Source: Cotesia glomerata
Lineage: Eukaryota; Arthropoda; Insecta; Hymenoptera; Braconidae
NCBI RefSeq assembly: GCF_020080835.1
Contig: NC_058159.1
Span: forward strand, 8,494,001 to 8,558,000
Length of the DNA stretch: 64,000 bases
Direction: 5' to 3'
Part shown: positions 26,164 through 39,187 of the stretch, piece by piece
Layout: each line of letters begins with the position of its first letter
Numbering within the stretch: position 1 is the first letter of the stretch
Made by a program: the position numbers and the translations under genes
The notes under the pieces: generated by a model
Told to the model about the DNA's origin: nothing
What the model saw: only the letters and a program-made list of their open reading frames with translations
Database searches by the model: none

Positions 26164-26167
26164 CATA

Positions 26168-26228
<61 letters not shown>
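26107..26228. repeat. (TA)n microsatellite, two blocks
   Basis: Two TA tracts (about 26107-26162 and 26170-26228) separated by GCATATGCA. The Tyr/Ile open frames read through it are artefacts. Confidence 0.95.
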
Positions 26229-26230
<2 letters not shown>

Positions 26231-26449
26231 CTTCTGTGCGTGTGTTTGTCACTGAACTCCTAAACGGCTGGACCGATTTTAATGAAATTTTTTGTGTGTC
26301 TTCCGGTGGACTCCAGAATGGTTTAGATTCACAATTCAGTCCACGAGAAATTGTTTATTTAATAGATTTTTTATTTATAAATTGTTGTTGACCTTGACTA
26401 CCCACATGCACTTTTCATATATTTTATAAATATCATATATATAAGATAG

Positions 26450-26646
26450 ATGAAAAAATTCATATGGGTACTCAAATGAAAGGTCTCGATGAGTATAAAA
26501 TCATAATGGACTTATATTTATGAAAATGTTAATAATTAACGAATAATAATGTATTTTGTCAACTAATGATATTTCTAAAGATATAAGCTCATCCCGATGT
26601 TACACTCTTCAAGACCTTTCATTTGAGTACCCACATCAATTTTTCA

Positions 26647-26726
<80 letters not shown>

Positions 26727-27125
26727 AATATATCAAAAATGCATGTGGGTACTCAGATGAAAGGTCTTAATAAGTGTAACATCGGGATGAGCTTATATCT
26801 TTAAAAATATCATTAGTTGACAAGATACAATGTCATTTCTTAATTATTGAAGTTTTGAAAGATATAAGCTCATCCCGATGTTACAATCATCGAGTTCTTT
26901 CATTTGAGTACCCACATAACATTTTTTATATATTTTATATATATGGTATTTGTAGAAGATATAAATATGTAAAATATATCAAAAATGCATGTGGGTACTC
27001 AAATCAAAGCTCTTGATGAGTATAAAATCAGAATGGGCTTATATTTACGAAAATGTTAATTATTGAAGAATGCCCATTGCATATTGTTAACTAATGATGT
27101 TTTTAACTATACAAGCTCATTCCTA
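26450..27125. repeat. Array of palindromic ~200-bp units (GTGGGTACTCAAATGAAAG)
   Basis: The word GTGGGTACTCAAATGAAAGG, or its reverse complement CTTTCATTTGAGTACCCAC, recurs at about 26464, 26616, 26747, 26898 and 26992. Each is followed by a T(C/A)GATGAGT...GCTTATAT... tract and a GTTAACTAATGAT-like centre. Successive units face each other, so the region is a chain of inverted repeats able to fold into three hairpins, partly separated by TA tracts. Confidence 0.7.
26653..26722. repeat. (TA)n microsatellite
   Basis: A pure TA dinucleotide tract at the centre of one inverted-repeat unit. Confidence 0.95.
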
Positions 27126-27178
27126 AAATTTCTAAATTTAAGACGTGTGTACATGACAACGTCTGTCGGGTCCGCTAG

Positions 27179-27181
<3 letters not shown>

Positions 27182-27260
<79 letters not shown>
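27182..27260. repeat. (TA)n microsatellite interrupted by one G
   Basis: TA tract with a single G at 27221. It immediately follows the CTAG end of the Helitron-like sequence. Confidence 0.95.
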
Positions 27261-27262
<2 letters not shown>

Positions 27263-27582
27263 AGATATTTTCTCTTGACAATTTTTAATTATAATTAATT
27301 TAAAAAAAAAAATAAATAAAAACATTATAATAATAATTAAAATGAAATATTATTAAAAATAATAAATTAAATATAAAAAGGGTTTATAAAAATATTTTTT
27401 TTTACAAAAATTTATTCATTTATAAATTCATTTATTTTGGGACCGAATGCGGAGTGAATTTTATTATCAATAAAAATTAACTCCTTCTCGGAGTAAATAT
27501 CACTCCCGCTGGGAGTGAATCAATTAAAAATCATTCACTCTTCATTCACTCCGCGTTTACTCCGCAAATTTTTTACAGTGTA

Positions 27583-30500
27583 ACGTTACCACATGTCTCA
27601 ATTTTTAAGAAAGGAACTGTTGATTCAAGTGTGGGATTTCTTGTTTAAAAAAGCAAAGTATTAATTGGTAAAATTTTTTGATAAAGAATTTTTTTTCTTA
27701 ATGCTCAAGTTTTATTTTTTAACTCACAACTTGATTTGAATAACTCAAAAAGAGAGTGAAATTTTGAAGAGAATAATTTTTTTCAAGTGTGATTAGCTCT
27801 AAAAAAAATTTCCAGGAAAAATTGAAAAGAGACTAAAATTTAAAAAATTTAATCGATAATTGAGGAAGGAATATGGTGGAGGGGATACTTCAATTAGCGT
27901 ATTGTTAATCGTTAGCGAACAGCCGCGGGCAGGACGCAGTCTCAAATACTCATTATCAAAAGCATCACATTTCTAATTAACGAGAAGAACAGAATATAGG
28001 GTCCCCAGCAGCACACTATCCTAGGATATTAATTTAACAGTGTGGTTGGTGTACGCCATGGAGCCTCATCAATGAGAATCGATCAAGTGATGGCAAAAGT
28101 AAACACAACGAGAAAGAAATCGTCTGTCCTGCTTTTTCCGATCGCAAAATTACTTAGCTCTTCTTCAGTCAAGCAGTTCTGCGGGACAATTATTTACATT
28201 TAGCCTCCGCAAAATTGAAAATATATGAGTAAGTGAGTTTGAGAAATGAAAAAAGGTTGATTTATCTGAAATAAAAAAGCGAGATAACCGTAAACGTTTG
28301 AAATCATTGAAAGAAACGTCCGTTAAGTTCGGACCACATTACTGTACCATCGATGGTCTTATCGGAATTCGATAGCCGGAGGGTAATAGATACTGTGGAT
28401 AAACTAAACGTGGAAGCTCGCCAGAAACAGCAAACGTTAAAACTGAAATGCTCATCTCTTCGGCCAAAGGAAAATGCAATTTATCATTATTCCAATCCTG
28501 TTGCTTTTTATAGCTTTTTTGGTGTTTCTACCAAAGTTTTATCTTTAAACTTTTGAAATTCAAAGAAACTTTTTTTCTTTGTCCCTACCAAAGCTCTTTG
28601 TATATTTTTGAATTGTTGGGAAATTGTAACATATCGGAAACAGAAGAAATGAAAATGCTTTAATAAATGTATTTTTAAATAAAAAACAATTTTCGGAATT
28701 AAAAAAAAAAAAAAAATGATTCAACTATTGTAATTAGAGGGAGATCGTCAATCAACCGAAACATCAAAGGTAATATTTTCTCGTTTTTAATAGCGACTGT
28801 TTCAATTGACGTTAGTCTCCCAACATTTAAATCATTATATGACAACTGAAACCTTTACCTTTGTCTGCAGTATGAGCATAACCGAAAAGGGTTTGTTAAA
28901 AGGATATTGACCATTTTATGTAATACTATCAGTGCTTTTACTCGTTGCACCGATTGTCAGTTCAGTTTTTAGATAAAAAGGAAAATTATGAGCTTGGAAT
29001 TTTTTTTTAAATTTAAAAAATCAAGCGCTGATTGAGAAAATTAAAAATGTTCTAATTATTTAAAAACAATTTTATAATTAAATAATTTTCTTTATAAGTT
29101 GGAACATTTTTAATTTTCTGGATTATAAAAAGTTAATTACTAACAATCAAGCTGAATTTTTCATTCGAATCAGAATTTTAAATAATTTTAAATCAATACT
29201 TTATGGGTTTTTCTTTTTAATGTATAATTTGAATATTATAATTTTATTATTTTCAAAGAAAATTTTCGATATTAAATTAATTAATGAAGAATCTATAATG
29301 ATACTTAAAATATTACTTCCCTGGTTAGAAAAAAGTATTAAAAACTATTGAAAATTTTAATTCGCTAAAAGGCAAGGAGTTGAGAAAATATTGAAAAGAT
29401 TCAAATTTGTTTTTTTTATAATAATTTTTGATCAATTTTTTTAATCAAAGCTATTTGCTATAAAAAAACATCGTGCTTCATCAGAATGTATCTTTTTTCA
29501 CTCTATTATGATGTTATGAATTTAATATTTCAATGATCCATTCATAATAAGTTAATAACCAATAATAATGTTTAATTAGTCATTATTTTTCAAAAGTGAT
29601 TATTGAAGATCGGATACGAAATTTAAAATAACGATATAAAACAGAAAATTAAATATTTTAATTATTTAATGATAATAAATATTCATTAACAATGAATTAT
29701 CTGTAAAATATGATTTATTAACAGTTAATGAAAGTTTTTCAACTGTTGGGGAACATTTGTTTCGATTTTTAAATAAAAGGTGAAAATAGAAATTATACTT
29801 TGACACTTTTTGCAACTCTTCGATTTCAATAGATAATATAATTTTACTAGGTAGATTAATAGTTTTCTAATTAAAAAATGAAATACCTGTAATGAAATGC
29901 CATTATTTATTTAAGAAAGATTTTTACTCAAATTGCCCCGTTAAAAAAAATTTACTAAAAAAAAAAAATTATTAACTGTTATTAAATTTACTTTTCATTT
30001 TAAAAAATATTTATTAAAAATTAAACAAAAAATTGTTTATATTTAATAAATGAATAAATTATTTTCAAATAAATAAATTTACTACTAGTCGATAAATTCG
30101 TAAATTAGTGCATTATTTAAGATCTATTGAATTACAACTAAACTGATAAAATTAGTTTCTATTTATAATTAAAATTACCAACCCAGTAAGATTCTGATCA
30201 CGATTAAACTGACCTTCATTTAATTTTACTCTTTTTAAACTTTTCTTTGTAAGAAACTTCTTGGTAACTCCCTGCCTGAAGGGAACTAATGCGCCTTTTC
30301 GAAACTTTTAATCGACCTAGACTATCCGCCGAGGAAAGCTTAATCGGAGTTCGGCTCTTCGATGAGGCTGAAGAGATAGGTAGAAATGAGAGTGCACAGG
30401 AGGTTGTTTCACTACTTTTCTCGTTTTCTTTTGTCTGGCTCCGACTGGTCTCGAGTATCTACCACGTCATCAAATTTTCTTCGCCCCACACCCTTTTTCC

Positions 30501-31237
30501 TCTGGTCTATTATTAACACTATGTAGCATTTTGTTGGCATTTACCGAATTAAGAAGGGAGAACCTAAGCACAAAGCCGAGATGACGGGGAACGCGATCAC
30601 CCAAATGGACGGTTACATACAAAGGGGGGCTGCCTTGAATCAAGAAATAATACTCCGGCCTCAAGTAATGATCTAACGACAGAGAAAGAAAATTTCAATA
30701 AACTACACTTTCTAAGAGTCTGGTATACATACTAATAAAACCCCTGTATAACACTAGCCACCGATTTGTACTTTTTCAATTCTCAACCCCAGTAGCGATA
30801 CCCCCTTCCATAACATCCCCTAGACTCCAATAATATCTAGTAGAGGACATATACACCCTGAAAGGAGACGATAAAAGATCAGGGTCCTCGAATTATTCAT
30901 ATGATTCGCTTTCAATGTTGTACATGTTTACTACGGGATTTCGGTTGAAAACAATATTTTTTTCACATCCCCTTCGACTTTATTAGATAAACCCATAGAA
31001 AAATGTTCTGATATGGCTCCATATAAGCTATTTCCAATTAATTCATTATAATAGGGACCGAGCCTCTAGACTGTCACGCCAACTGGTGACTTAAATGTAC
31101 AAATTACGGTCAAAAATTTTGAATTTTAACATGAGTTTCACTTTTTATTAATTTTTATCTTAATAAATGGATAGATTTTTGGCAGTATTTTTATCAATAT
31201 AATTTAGTTATACTTTAGAGTATATAATTACACTGGA
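27583..31237. other. Intronic DNA without recognised genes
   Basis: Mostly very A/T-rich. A weak inverted repeat around 29030-29125 pairs AAAATTAAAAATGTTC with GGAACATTTTTAATTTTC. Open frames at 28353-28556 and 30289-30516 have no recognisable domain. A small TGATATGG fragment lies at 30990-31045. Confidence 0.45.
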
Positions 31238-31784
31238 CTGAAAGTGTAAAATAAATCCGAACAAAAACAGTTTCACTGTAAAAAAATCGCGTCAAGTCCA
31301 CGTTCATAAGACTATTAAGAAAAAAAAAATTTTTTTTTTTCTTTACAAAAAGATATAAAATAGAAAAATTAAAAAATCCAAGTAACCGATATGATTGTAT
31401 ATGATTTTCGGAAATTAAAAAAAATTTTGTTGTAAATTTAAAAATTAAGAAAAAAAATTTGGAACGTATTTAGTGTGCGTCATTGTGTATTTCAATTTTT
31501 TTAAAGTCCTAGTAAATAGATTTTACGAATTTCATTAAAAGTAAAATATTTTGCAACCACGCACACTAAATACGTTTCAAAATTTTTTTCTTAATTTTTA
31601 AATTTACAACAAAATTTTTTTTAATTTCCGAAAATCATATACAATCATATCGGTTACTTGGATTTTTTAATTTTTCTATTTTATATCTTTTTTGTAAAGA
31701 AAAAAAATTTTTTTCTTAATAGTCTTATGAACGTGGACTTGGCGCGATTTTTTTACAGTGAAACTGTTTTTGTTCGGATTTCAG
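31238..31784. mobile_element. Large foldback element, ~220-bp arms
   Basis: The left arm (31238-31480) includes ATCCGAACAAAAACAGTTTC, then CACTGTAAAAAAATCGCG, CAAGTCCACGTTCATAAGAC and GTATTTAGTGTGCGT. The right arm (31560-31784) is the nearly exact reverse complement in the same order. The loop is about 79 bases. The left end has about 10 extra bases (GTGTAAAATA) relative to the right (CTGAAATCCGAAC). High arm identity implies a young insertion or gene-conversion between arms. No coding frame. Confidence 0.85.
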
Positions 31785-34489
31785 TATTTTTTGTAATTAT
31801 AATAAAAATTTGCAATTAGTACTAACTTAAATCTCAAGTTGGCTGCATTTTTGATAGCAAACTATCCCCTTGAAGCTACAGTTTATGTAAAAATAATTAC
31901 AGCGCACCCTGGCGGGTGTAGATGCAAGCTGTGAAATTTATTTTTTTAACTGTAGTTTCCCATCTATTGGAGGATTACCATGCATTCTCGAATTACTTAG
32001 TCTGTGGCATGTCACTTTTTACATCGAAAAAAAGTCAGGATCGAAATTTTTGAGCTTGCTATAGTTTGTGCTGATAAAATTTAATAATTTCAAGTAAATT
32101 AATGGTTATAATTGAATATAATTAATTGATATCAGTAAAATAAAGTATGAATTACTGTTATAATATAAAATTTAGGAACAAGAAGTACCGTCGAATTAAA
32201 TAAAATTTTGCAACCTCGAAATACCGTTCTGCTTACAGTAAACACACTCGGTAGTCTGGCGCTCCGTTTACAACGGATTTGAACGGAACTTGGCGCCAGA
32301 TTCTACCGAATCTGTGGATTAATCACTGAAATTTTGATGATTTTCTCTGACTGGCTGTGGTTCGCGGTCGAAAAATGGTAAACAAATAACCTCGATAGAA
32401 GCGCAACTAGAGTAGGACATAATCTAGCGCTCACGTTTTCTGAGGTATTTACATTTTTTTCTTCAACTAGATTCCATAAATATCCAGGTTCAAATTGTTT
32501 TTAACAACTTCAATGGTTTCCGCTTTGAATGCGATCGGATGCTACCCGTCAAAAACTGTAATTAATTATTTTTTCCTATTCTTCATTATTATTTCATTAA
32601 CAATTGCAATATTTTTGCCTGTTTTTTGTGTAAATTTAACACCAAAGCGCGTGGCTTTCGGCTGTAGTGCTGTCTCTATAGTTCGAGGTCGGTCCCTATT
32701 GTTGATTAATTTGTTCTAAAAATGTATACTTCAAATAATATTTGTTACTAATATTGGTTTTGTATTCAATTAGCCTAAAAACGAATTTTAGATAATCTTT
32801 CAAGAAAAATAAAACAAAATTATTTATGTTTAAAAACTGAATTCACTTGTAAAGTAAAGAATCAGAAATCTTGTTTCCTTCATCGGAGGTTTCCAATACT
32901 ACCTTTGGTCAAAAAATTATAAATGAACATAAGTGACCATATCAGGCCGTACTGTCATATCCAGGAATCAGACCATAGCAGTTTATACATGAACAGATCA
33001 GAAAATTTGTTTATGGATATCCTCAATAAATTTTCTCAAAATTGGAATTTCAGCACTTAATTTAAATTTTCAAAGATTATGGGCCCAGTTTCAAGTATTT
33101 TATGAGTCTGATATAAAACGATATTGAGGAAAAAAATTCAAGTAACAAATAATGATAAAGTTCAATGAGACTTAACTAATTTGTCATTGGAATTCTCAAT
33201 TGGTAATCTCCTTCGGGACATTCTCCAAATGGTGAATAATGTGAATAAACTAACAAGAAAGACTTAACGATAGTGGTACGGATAAAACCGATGAGACTCC
33301 GTCTCAAGAAAAAGTAATTCCCAAAAGTTTGTTATTCACAAGCGTGTGAGTGCCAACAGTCATGGCGGAAAGACACGTGATTTATTGATAAAGTTTGGCT
33401 GGTTAATTTGACGAACGACGGTACAGAGAATTCGATTCGGCTAATGGTTAATACTTTTTGTTTGTCTGACCCGGTCGTTACAAGGTACAGTATAGTATAG
33501 TATAGTATACTTACTGGTAGTGTAGTCAAAAAAACGTGTACAGGATGTTCGACGATATGAGCCACAGGGAAGACATGAATATCCTCATACTCGAGTTCGT
33601 AATGGCTGAGGAAGCCATTTTTCTCATCACTTTTTGCTGCAGAACAGCGAAAACTTCGTAGAACGGTTTTGGTATAAGAGGGATCACTTTTTAATTGTAT
33701 ATAAAATCTACTTTTTTGAAAAAATATAATATAATCTCTTAGTTTCATTAATTAAACTTGTACTATAATTTGAAAGTGATGAATAGTCATTGAAGACGTA
33801 ACTTTTACTGCGTATTCCTCGCCGTAGAAATTAAAAAACTTTGTGATTAAGTAAAATGTATTTCGTTATATTCAAGAAAGTTTATTGGACTTTTAACACC
33901 TTGCGAAAAAATTGTTAATTATTCAGAATTTCTAGTGATTACCACTAATTTGATATTCGAAAATTTATTTTTGATCAGATATTGGATACCTAAAGTTTCC
34001 AGCTCTCAGCTTTGAGGGAGCTAGCTCGGCCATTTTGAAGATAATGTCGATCTGAATGTTTTATAACTTTCAAACGACTTGGCTGAGTTATATGGTTGAT
34101 GAACCAATCCGATGAGCTTGTTGGTCATAAAAACAAGTTCCCATTTCGGATTAATCGACTGAATAGAAAGTGAGTTTCTTAAAAAATTAATTACAAAATA
34201 CATTCTTTTTTTAGTCTCTTTGAAATTACTTGATTAAAATATTTAAATCTGACTAGATCCAGGACTTATGAAAGCTTCTTTTGAGTTTATGAAAGGATCA
34301 ACTTAAGTGTGAGTCAAGAAGTAAAAATACACTAATAGAAAAATTTATTAACTGTTCGTAAATTCATTTATTGTAGAACAATCAATTTATTTATTAGTTA
34401 TAAATAATTGTTTTTTAACTTTTGATAAATGTTTTTTTTGACCAATGAATGATTTATGAACTATTAATAAATATATATTAGATAATGCA
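31785..34489. other. Intronic DNA with a GC-rich hairpin and an unassigned ORF
   Basis: Contains an imperfect hairpin at 32248-32325 (CGGTAGTCTGGCGC against GCGCCAGATTCTACCG), a TGATATGG-family fragment at 32930-33035, an (AGTAT)n tract at 33488-33509, and a 138-codon minus-strand frame at 33332-33748 without a recognisable domain. Confidence 0.45.
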
Positions 34490-35347
34490 ATTAAAAAAAA
34501 ATTAGAAAAACGGTTCACCCTAAAGGCCATCCCTGAAACTTCCCGCTAATTCCATTCCTGGGCGCTTAAAATTGTACTTATATGACATTTTTGAGATTTT
34601 TGAGCTCAAAATATGATTGATGTGATATTTTGAGCTCGCTGAGTTCAAAGAAATAATATTTCTATGCATTTGAGCTCTCCCAGCTCAAAAGTCTGATAGA
34701 AGTTTCATAGAATTTTTACACGGTTGGCGGCATTCGACGCAGTTTTATCATCCTCATAAGTAATTTTCAGGTTTTAATTGATCGAACCAAAAATTTTGGA
34801 GTAATCCCGAAAAAACACTTTTTTCGGTTTTCTTTCGTTCACGATATCTCTCGAACGAATCAACCGATTTCGACCAGCTTGGTGGCGATCGACGTGGTTT
34901 TTCGAGCTTAAAGGCGGATTAGTTTTTGAAGTTGATCGATAAAGCCGTTTAAAAGATATTCCAAAAAAACCACTTTCAAAAAAAATTTTTTTCTTATTTT
35001 TTTTGAAATTTTTCAAAATTTCTCAAAATCTATCGGTCCGAATCGGTTCAAACTCACAGGAATTCTAAGTTTGAGGGAATTCTTTAGAACGCTGTTTAGT
35101 AGATTCCGATCGATTGAGTCGTTCAAAAGTTATAAGCGAGTCACACACACACACACACACACACGCACACACATACACACACACACATACAGACAGACAT
35201 AGTGACAACATCGCGGGAGTAGTCAGGGAAGCTTCCTACGACCTTAAAACGTCGAGATCTGATGAAAACTCGATTTGCAAAACGGGGTGAAAACAATAAC
35301 TTCCCGATTTTTGAAAATCTTCGATTTTCTTAGCGGAAAGTTAAAAA
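34490..35347. repeat. AACTTCCCGCT-ended interspersed repeat, copy B (~850 bp)
   Basis: AACTTCCCGCT at 34537-34547 and AGCGGAAAGTT at 35332-35342 (one change from the perfect complement) mark the ends. It is collinear and in the same orientation with copy A at 11513-12418, including the ACCGATTTCGACC phrase, a CA-rich tract at about 35142-35188, GGGAAGCTTCCTACGACCTT and CGGGGTGAAAACAATAACTT. It is slightly shorter than copy A. No coding capacity seen. Confidence 0.7.
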
Positions 35348-36252
35348 TCAATTATCATACGGAATTATCAACGAATCATACGGAAATGAAACTTAGAAAA
35401 TCTTTGATATTTATTAATATCGTTTGAACGATCACGAGTTTAATAAAGAAAGTTACACATGTTTGAACGTGTACTTGGCGCGAATACTACCGGGTCTCCG
35501 GGTCAATATGATTCTTTCTCAAGATCAATAATCATATATTCGAGATTTATATTAATCCGTTGTATGTGATGTCTACTCTGATAAAAAACAAATATATGAA
35601 ATTAAAATACAGTAAAAAATTTACTTAAACAAAAAAATGAACTGCTCCAGTGTTGTAAATACTTTTAACAAAAAATTTCGTTGAAAATAAAAATTCAAAT
35701 ATATGACGCGAAGAGAGAAAACTAAAACAATAAAAAACCCGATGAACATTTATACATTTAATATATTTTATGAATTACTAAAACTTGTAAAAGTTATAAA
35801 AAAGTTATAGCTATTGGTTTCCATCATATTTAGCCCTGGAGATAAAAATTTTACTGCTAAAATGCTTTTAAAAATAGTGGAGATTTTAAAATATCAATAT
35901 GATCATAACATACTACAGTGATTGTTACTTTCACTTATACTTTAATCTAGATTATAGAATATTTCGAATCTTCTGAGTGAATAAAACTTTTAATAGTCAA
36001 ACAAATAGAGATATACATTAATACTTACATAGCTCCCACGTAAAGAGTATCTCTTTTACTATCCAGATAAAGCGTTCTGTAATAGAGCATTCCACAGCTG
36101 AATTCTCGGACATGTTCTGCAACAGAAAAGCGGAAATAAATAAATACAAGCCTCCTGGGTTAACTTCAAAAACTAGATTACTCAAACTTACAAAAAAGTT
36201 TGTATATTATTATTCTGACATTTATTTTTTATTGTACAAAACTGTATTTAAA

Positions 36253-36317
<65 letters not shown>
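36253..36317. repeat. (AAT)n microsatellite, about 21 units
   Basis: Pure trinucleotide tract. The Asn-rich open frame crossing it is an artefact. Confidence 0.95.
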
Positions 36318-38875
36318 GCTCATGGTTAAGATTCAAGGAGTGCAATTTGTGTCTTTTAGCATAGCACTTTTTACCGAGAAATCTTGAATTCACGGTTACC
36401 AGTCCTTGGTGTATCTCATGAACTGCGATGCATGAAATTCACTGGGAAAAAACATTTACGCAAAAGTTCAATGCTGTAAGTATAAACCAAGTCGTCGGGA
36501 GTCTCAACGGAAAAAAGCTATACGACATATAATATGAGCATATATAGAGTTATACATGGCGCAATGTACTACAACGCGGCAAGCCCTCCAGTTCGCGACA
36601 CTGATCTGCTTAACATATGAAAGAAAGTCACCCCTTATAAATATACTCGTTCCACTTCGTGCTAAGAGAGTGCGAACAATGCTATATATTATGCGATATC
36701 AGAAGGGCCCGACGCCCAGTGAAAGGGGTCTATAATACAAAACTAACCGTATACACCTCCCCCGCCTTATATGACTCCCCATTTTAGAGCACAATCAACC
36801 CTCTTTATCATATTTTTCTTTGTAATATCTTTTGGTCTTTCTCATCTTCTCTTTATCTCGTTGCCACTTGTGAACTTCCTTTGGCTCTCGTCTTCCATAT
36901 TGTACTCCTTAGGGTTAACATGTCTGCAAGTGAAGTCTTTTGACGGCAACAACTCTATTAATATAAATTTGAATAACGTTACTGGTAGAAAGCATAAATA
37001 AAATTATAGTTAGTTAAACCATTCTTGGTATAATTAGACACTTTCTTTGTTTTTCAAATTGAATTGTCTTTTGTTTAAAGATTTTTTCTTTTTTTTTTTT
37101 TTTTTTTTTAAGAGTGATAGTTGGAGAGATATTGAAAACCTATCTACAGATTTATCCTTGAAATTTGGTACGTGTCCACAAAAGATAAGGAAGATTTGGG
37201 ATTTTCCGACGAAAGTGGGAGCTACATTGGAATTCACTTGGATCAATAGCATATGGTAAAGAGATGAAAAAGAGAGAGGAAGCAGTGAATATTGTAAGAT
37301 AAAACGATAAGTGTTTCGCAGATTGACTCGCAATCTTCGTAGTATCTTGTTACCTGTTTTTGTCGAACAATCTTAACTGGAGATATCTAAAGTCTCATCG
37401 GTTAAAAAAAAATTAATAGTTATTTATCGAGGATAAACAAGGGACAATTTAATGTACAAGCACAAAGCTTTTATTTTAGAAATTGATGTGTTATTCACGT
37501 AAGATTGTTTATATGGTGATGATCGTTGTTAGCATCATGATTCTCAACACCATATTACGAACTTTAAAGAAATTTAAAATTTGCATCTTTATCACCATCA
37601 TCATGATTATAATTCTTATAATTATTATTACGAATAAATATACAATTGTATAAGTATTTCCATTTTTTTTTCTTTATTCCGAAGATCGGTGTCTACCGTC
37701 AATTTGGATCGGGAAAGTTGGCTTTGAATTACTGAACTCTTCAATTGTATAAGTATGTTAAAAAAAAAAAAAATACAGACATACTGTTAACAGGAAATTA
37801 TTCTTGAGAATATTTTGACATCTATATCAGTTATTTTGTCTATCACTTATAAGTCATAGAATAAGTAAGTTATTGGTAGCGTAAAAAATTTTCAGTAGTA
37901 AGTATCCACAACAACAGTAAAAAAATATTTTAGATTCGCATTTTTTAATCTAATCCTTTATTTTCCAAAGGTAATAGCGTAGCTTTTTTCGCTTACAGAA
38001 ACTTATAATTGAAAATTATAAGTCAATATACATTACTGATACACCTCGGGCTATGTTTGCTTTGTTAATAAAAATTGTAAATCAACTCCACATTTTTTTT
38101 TGGTAAAAATAATTTTTCCATTTTACTGTGAGAAGACCAAGGGTACATATTAAAAGATTAAAGGATTAAAATAATAATAACGCTGGAAATTGGATACGGC
38201 CTTGGTTGGGCCCTTATAATCTTTTCGGACCATATGCCAACGTGAACTGGAACGAAGCCAGCCGAGTGTGTGGAGATATTAAGTCCAAAAGAGTACATGG
38301 GAGAAGTTCAGAAGAAACAGTGATAGTGAAAAAGAGAACGAGAGAGAGAGAAAGAAAGTAAAAAATATCGTAGAACTTAATCTGGGATCGCGAGAGGGGA
38401 AAAATGAATTTATTCAATCGGTGCTATAGAGTCAGCGAGCGGATTGTAAAAATACTACGCATTTCAAACCGAGAACTCTAGTGTATACAAGCACGTGATA
38501 GAGTAACTATCTTCCGTCTTTTTCCACAGGCTTCACCTCTAATTCCGACTTTTATCGAACGGCAAAAAAATAAATAAAAAAAAAACAATATTTGGATAAC
38601 GATTCATTCGATAAGCCTATTCTCGATAGCACATATACGATACGTTGAGATTCAATCACAATGTATTTCACGAATTATCTGCGCGTCAAACATCCTGACG
38701 ATAGGGAGGAAAATGTAGATAGGAGGGTGCGCCATTTTTTTTTTTATCTTACAATATATCGTGACACATCAACGGATTTATATTTTGGGATGATAACTGC
38801 TTCACCCAACAAACTGACAGACAGGGTATTTTTAAACGTCAAATATCGAATAATATGATGATATTAAAAAATTAT

Positions 38876-39010
38876 TGATGATGATGATGATGATAATGCA
38901 TGATCTTTATGGTCGTTATCATTGTCATAGTGAAACATCGTTTACTATATTATAATAATTATGATACATCGACACCATCATCATCACCATATTTCATTGT
39001 AACAATGATG
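38876..39010. repeat. GATGAT / CATCAT inverted tracts
   Basis: A (GAT)n run at about 38876-38895 and a CACCATCATCATCACCAT run near 38970-38990 face each other and could pair. It resembles the trinucleotide-rich arms of the element at 4477-5471, but homology is not established. Confidence 0.5.
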
Positions 39011-39187
39011 ATAAAGCATGATTATTATTATTAAGATCATTTTTTATTGATTTGATGTTTCATTATATATACGATACCGATGATAATCATATCAATGGTT
39101 ATGATAATAACATTCAAATGTTTTTTTTATTCGTTGATGAAGAAAAAATTAATAATCTTAATTTGAAGGATCTAAAATTAACATCAA

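Larger units (their letters stand above)
26229..27178 (+). mobile_element. Helitron-like non-autonomous sequence (probable)
   Basis: The left part contains CTAAACGGCTGGACCGATTT followed by TAATGAAATTTTTTGTGTG, a phrase I associate with widespread arthropod non-autonomous repeats. The right part ends GACAACGTCTGTC, GGGTCCG, CTAG followed by T. This combines a small hairpin (GACA/TGTC) a few bases before a CTAG terminus, as expected for Helitron 3' ends. Both sides run into TA microsatellites, so the 5' TC terminus cannot be placed. No Rep/helicase coding is present. The classification is inference. Confidence 0.45.
25922..27580. mobile_element. TA-flanked element with GGAGTGAA subterminal repeats, carrying a nested insertion
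   Basis: The left end is CACTGTAAAAAATCCGGAGT and the right end is ACTCCGCAAATTTTTTACAGTG in outward orientation, giving inverted ends CACTGTAAAAAAT. Both sides are flanked by TA (25920-25921 and 27581-27582), fitting a Tc1/mariner-type MITE. The subterminal regions (25930-26025 and 27440-27565) are packed with CGGAGTGAA / TTCACTCCG words in both orientations. The bulk of the interior (about 26100-27260) is a later insertion containing TA microsatellites and a Helitron-like sequence. Confidence 0.7.
35348..39176. other. Intronic DNA with simple repeats
   Basis: Holds the CTTGGCG...CTACCGGGT motif at about 35473-35492, an (AAT)n microsatellite, GATGAT/CATCAT-rich tracts at 37510-37610 and 38860-39010, and a GA-rich tract near 38340-38360. 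No gene recognised. Confidence 0.45.

Noticed and set aside
26167..26804. Open frames made of Tyr/Ile repeats
   Set aside because: They are translations of TA microsatellites, not proteins.
26450..27125. Regularly repeated units as a CRISPR-like array
   Set aside because: Units face each other as inverted repeats in eukaryotic transposon DNA; no direct repeats with unique spacers and no cas genes.
29875..29900. CATTTCATTACAG|GTATTT on the minus strand as a ratchet point
   Set aside because: Weak pyrimidine tract and weak donor; expected by chance in A/T-rich DNA.
36112..36387. Asn-rich open frame
   Set aside because: Translation of the AAT microsatellite.
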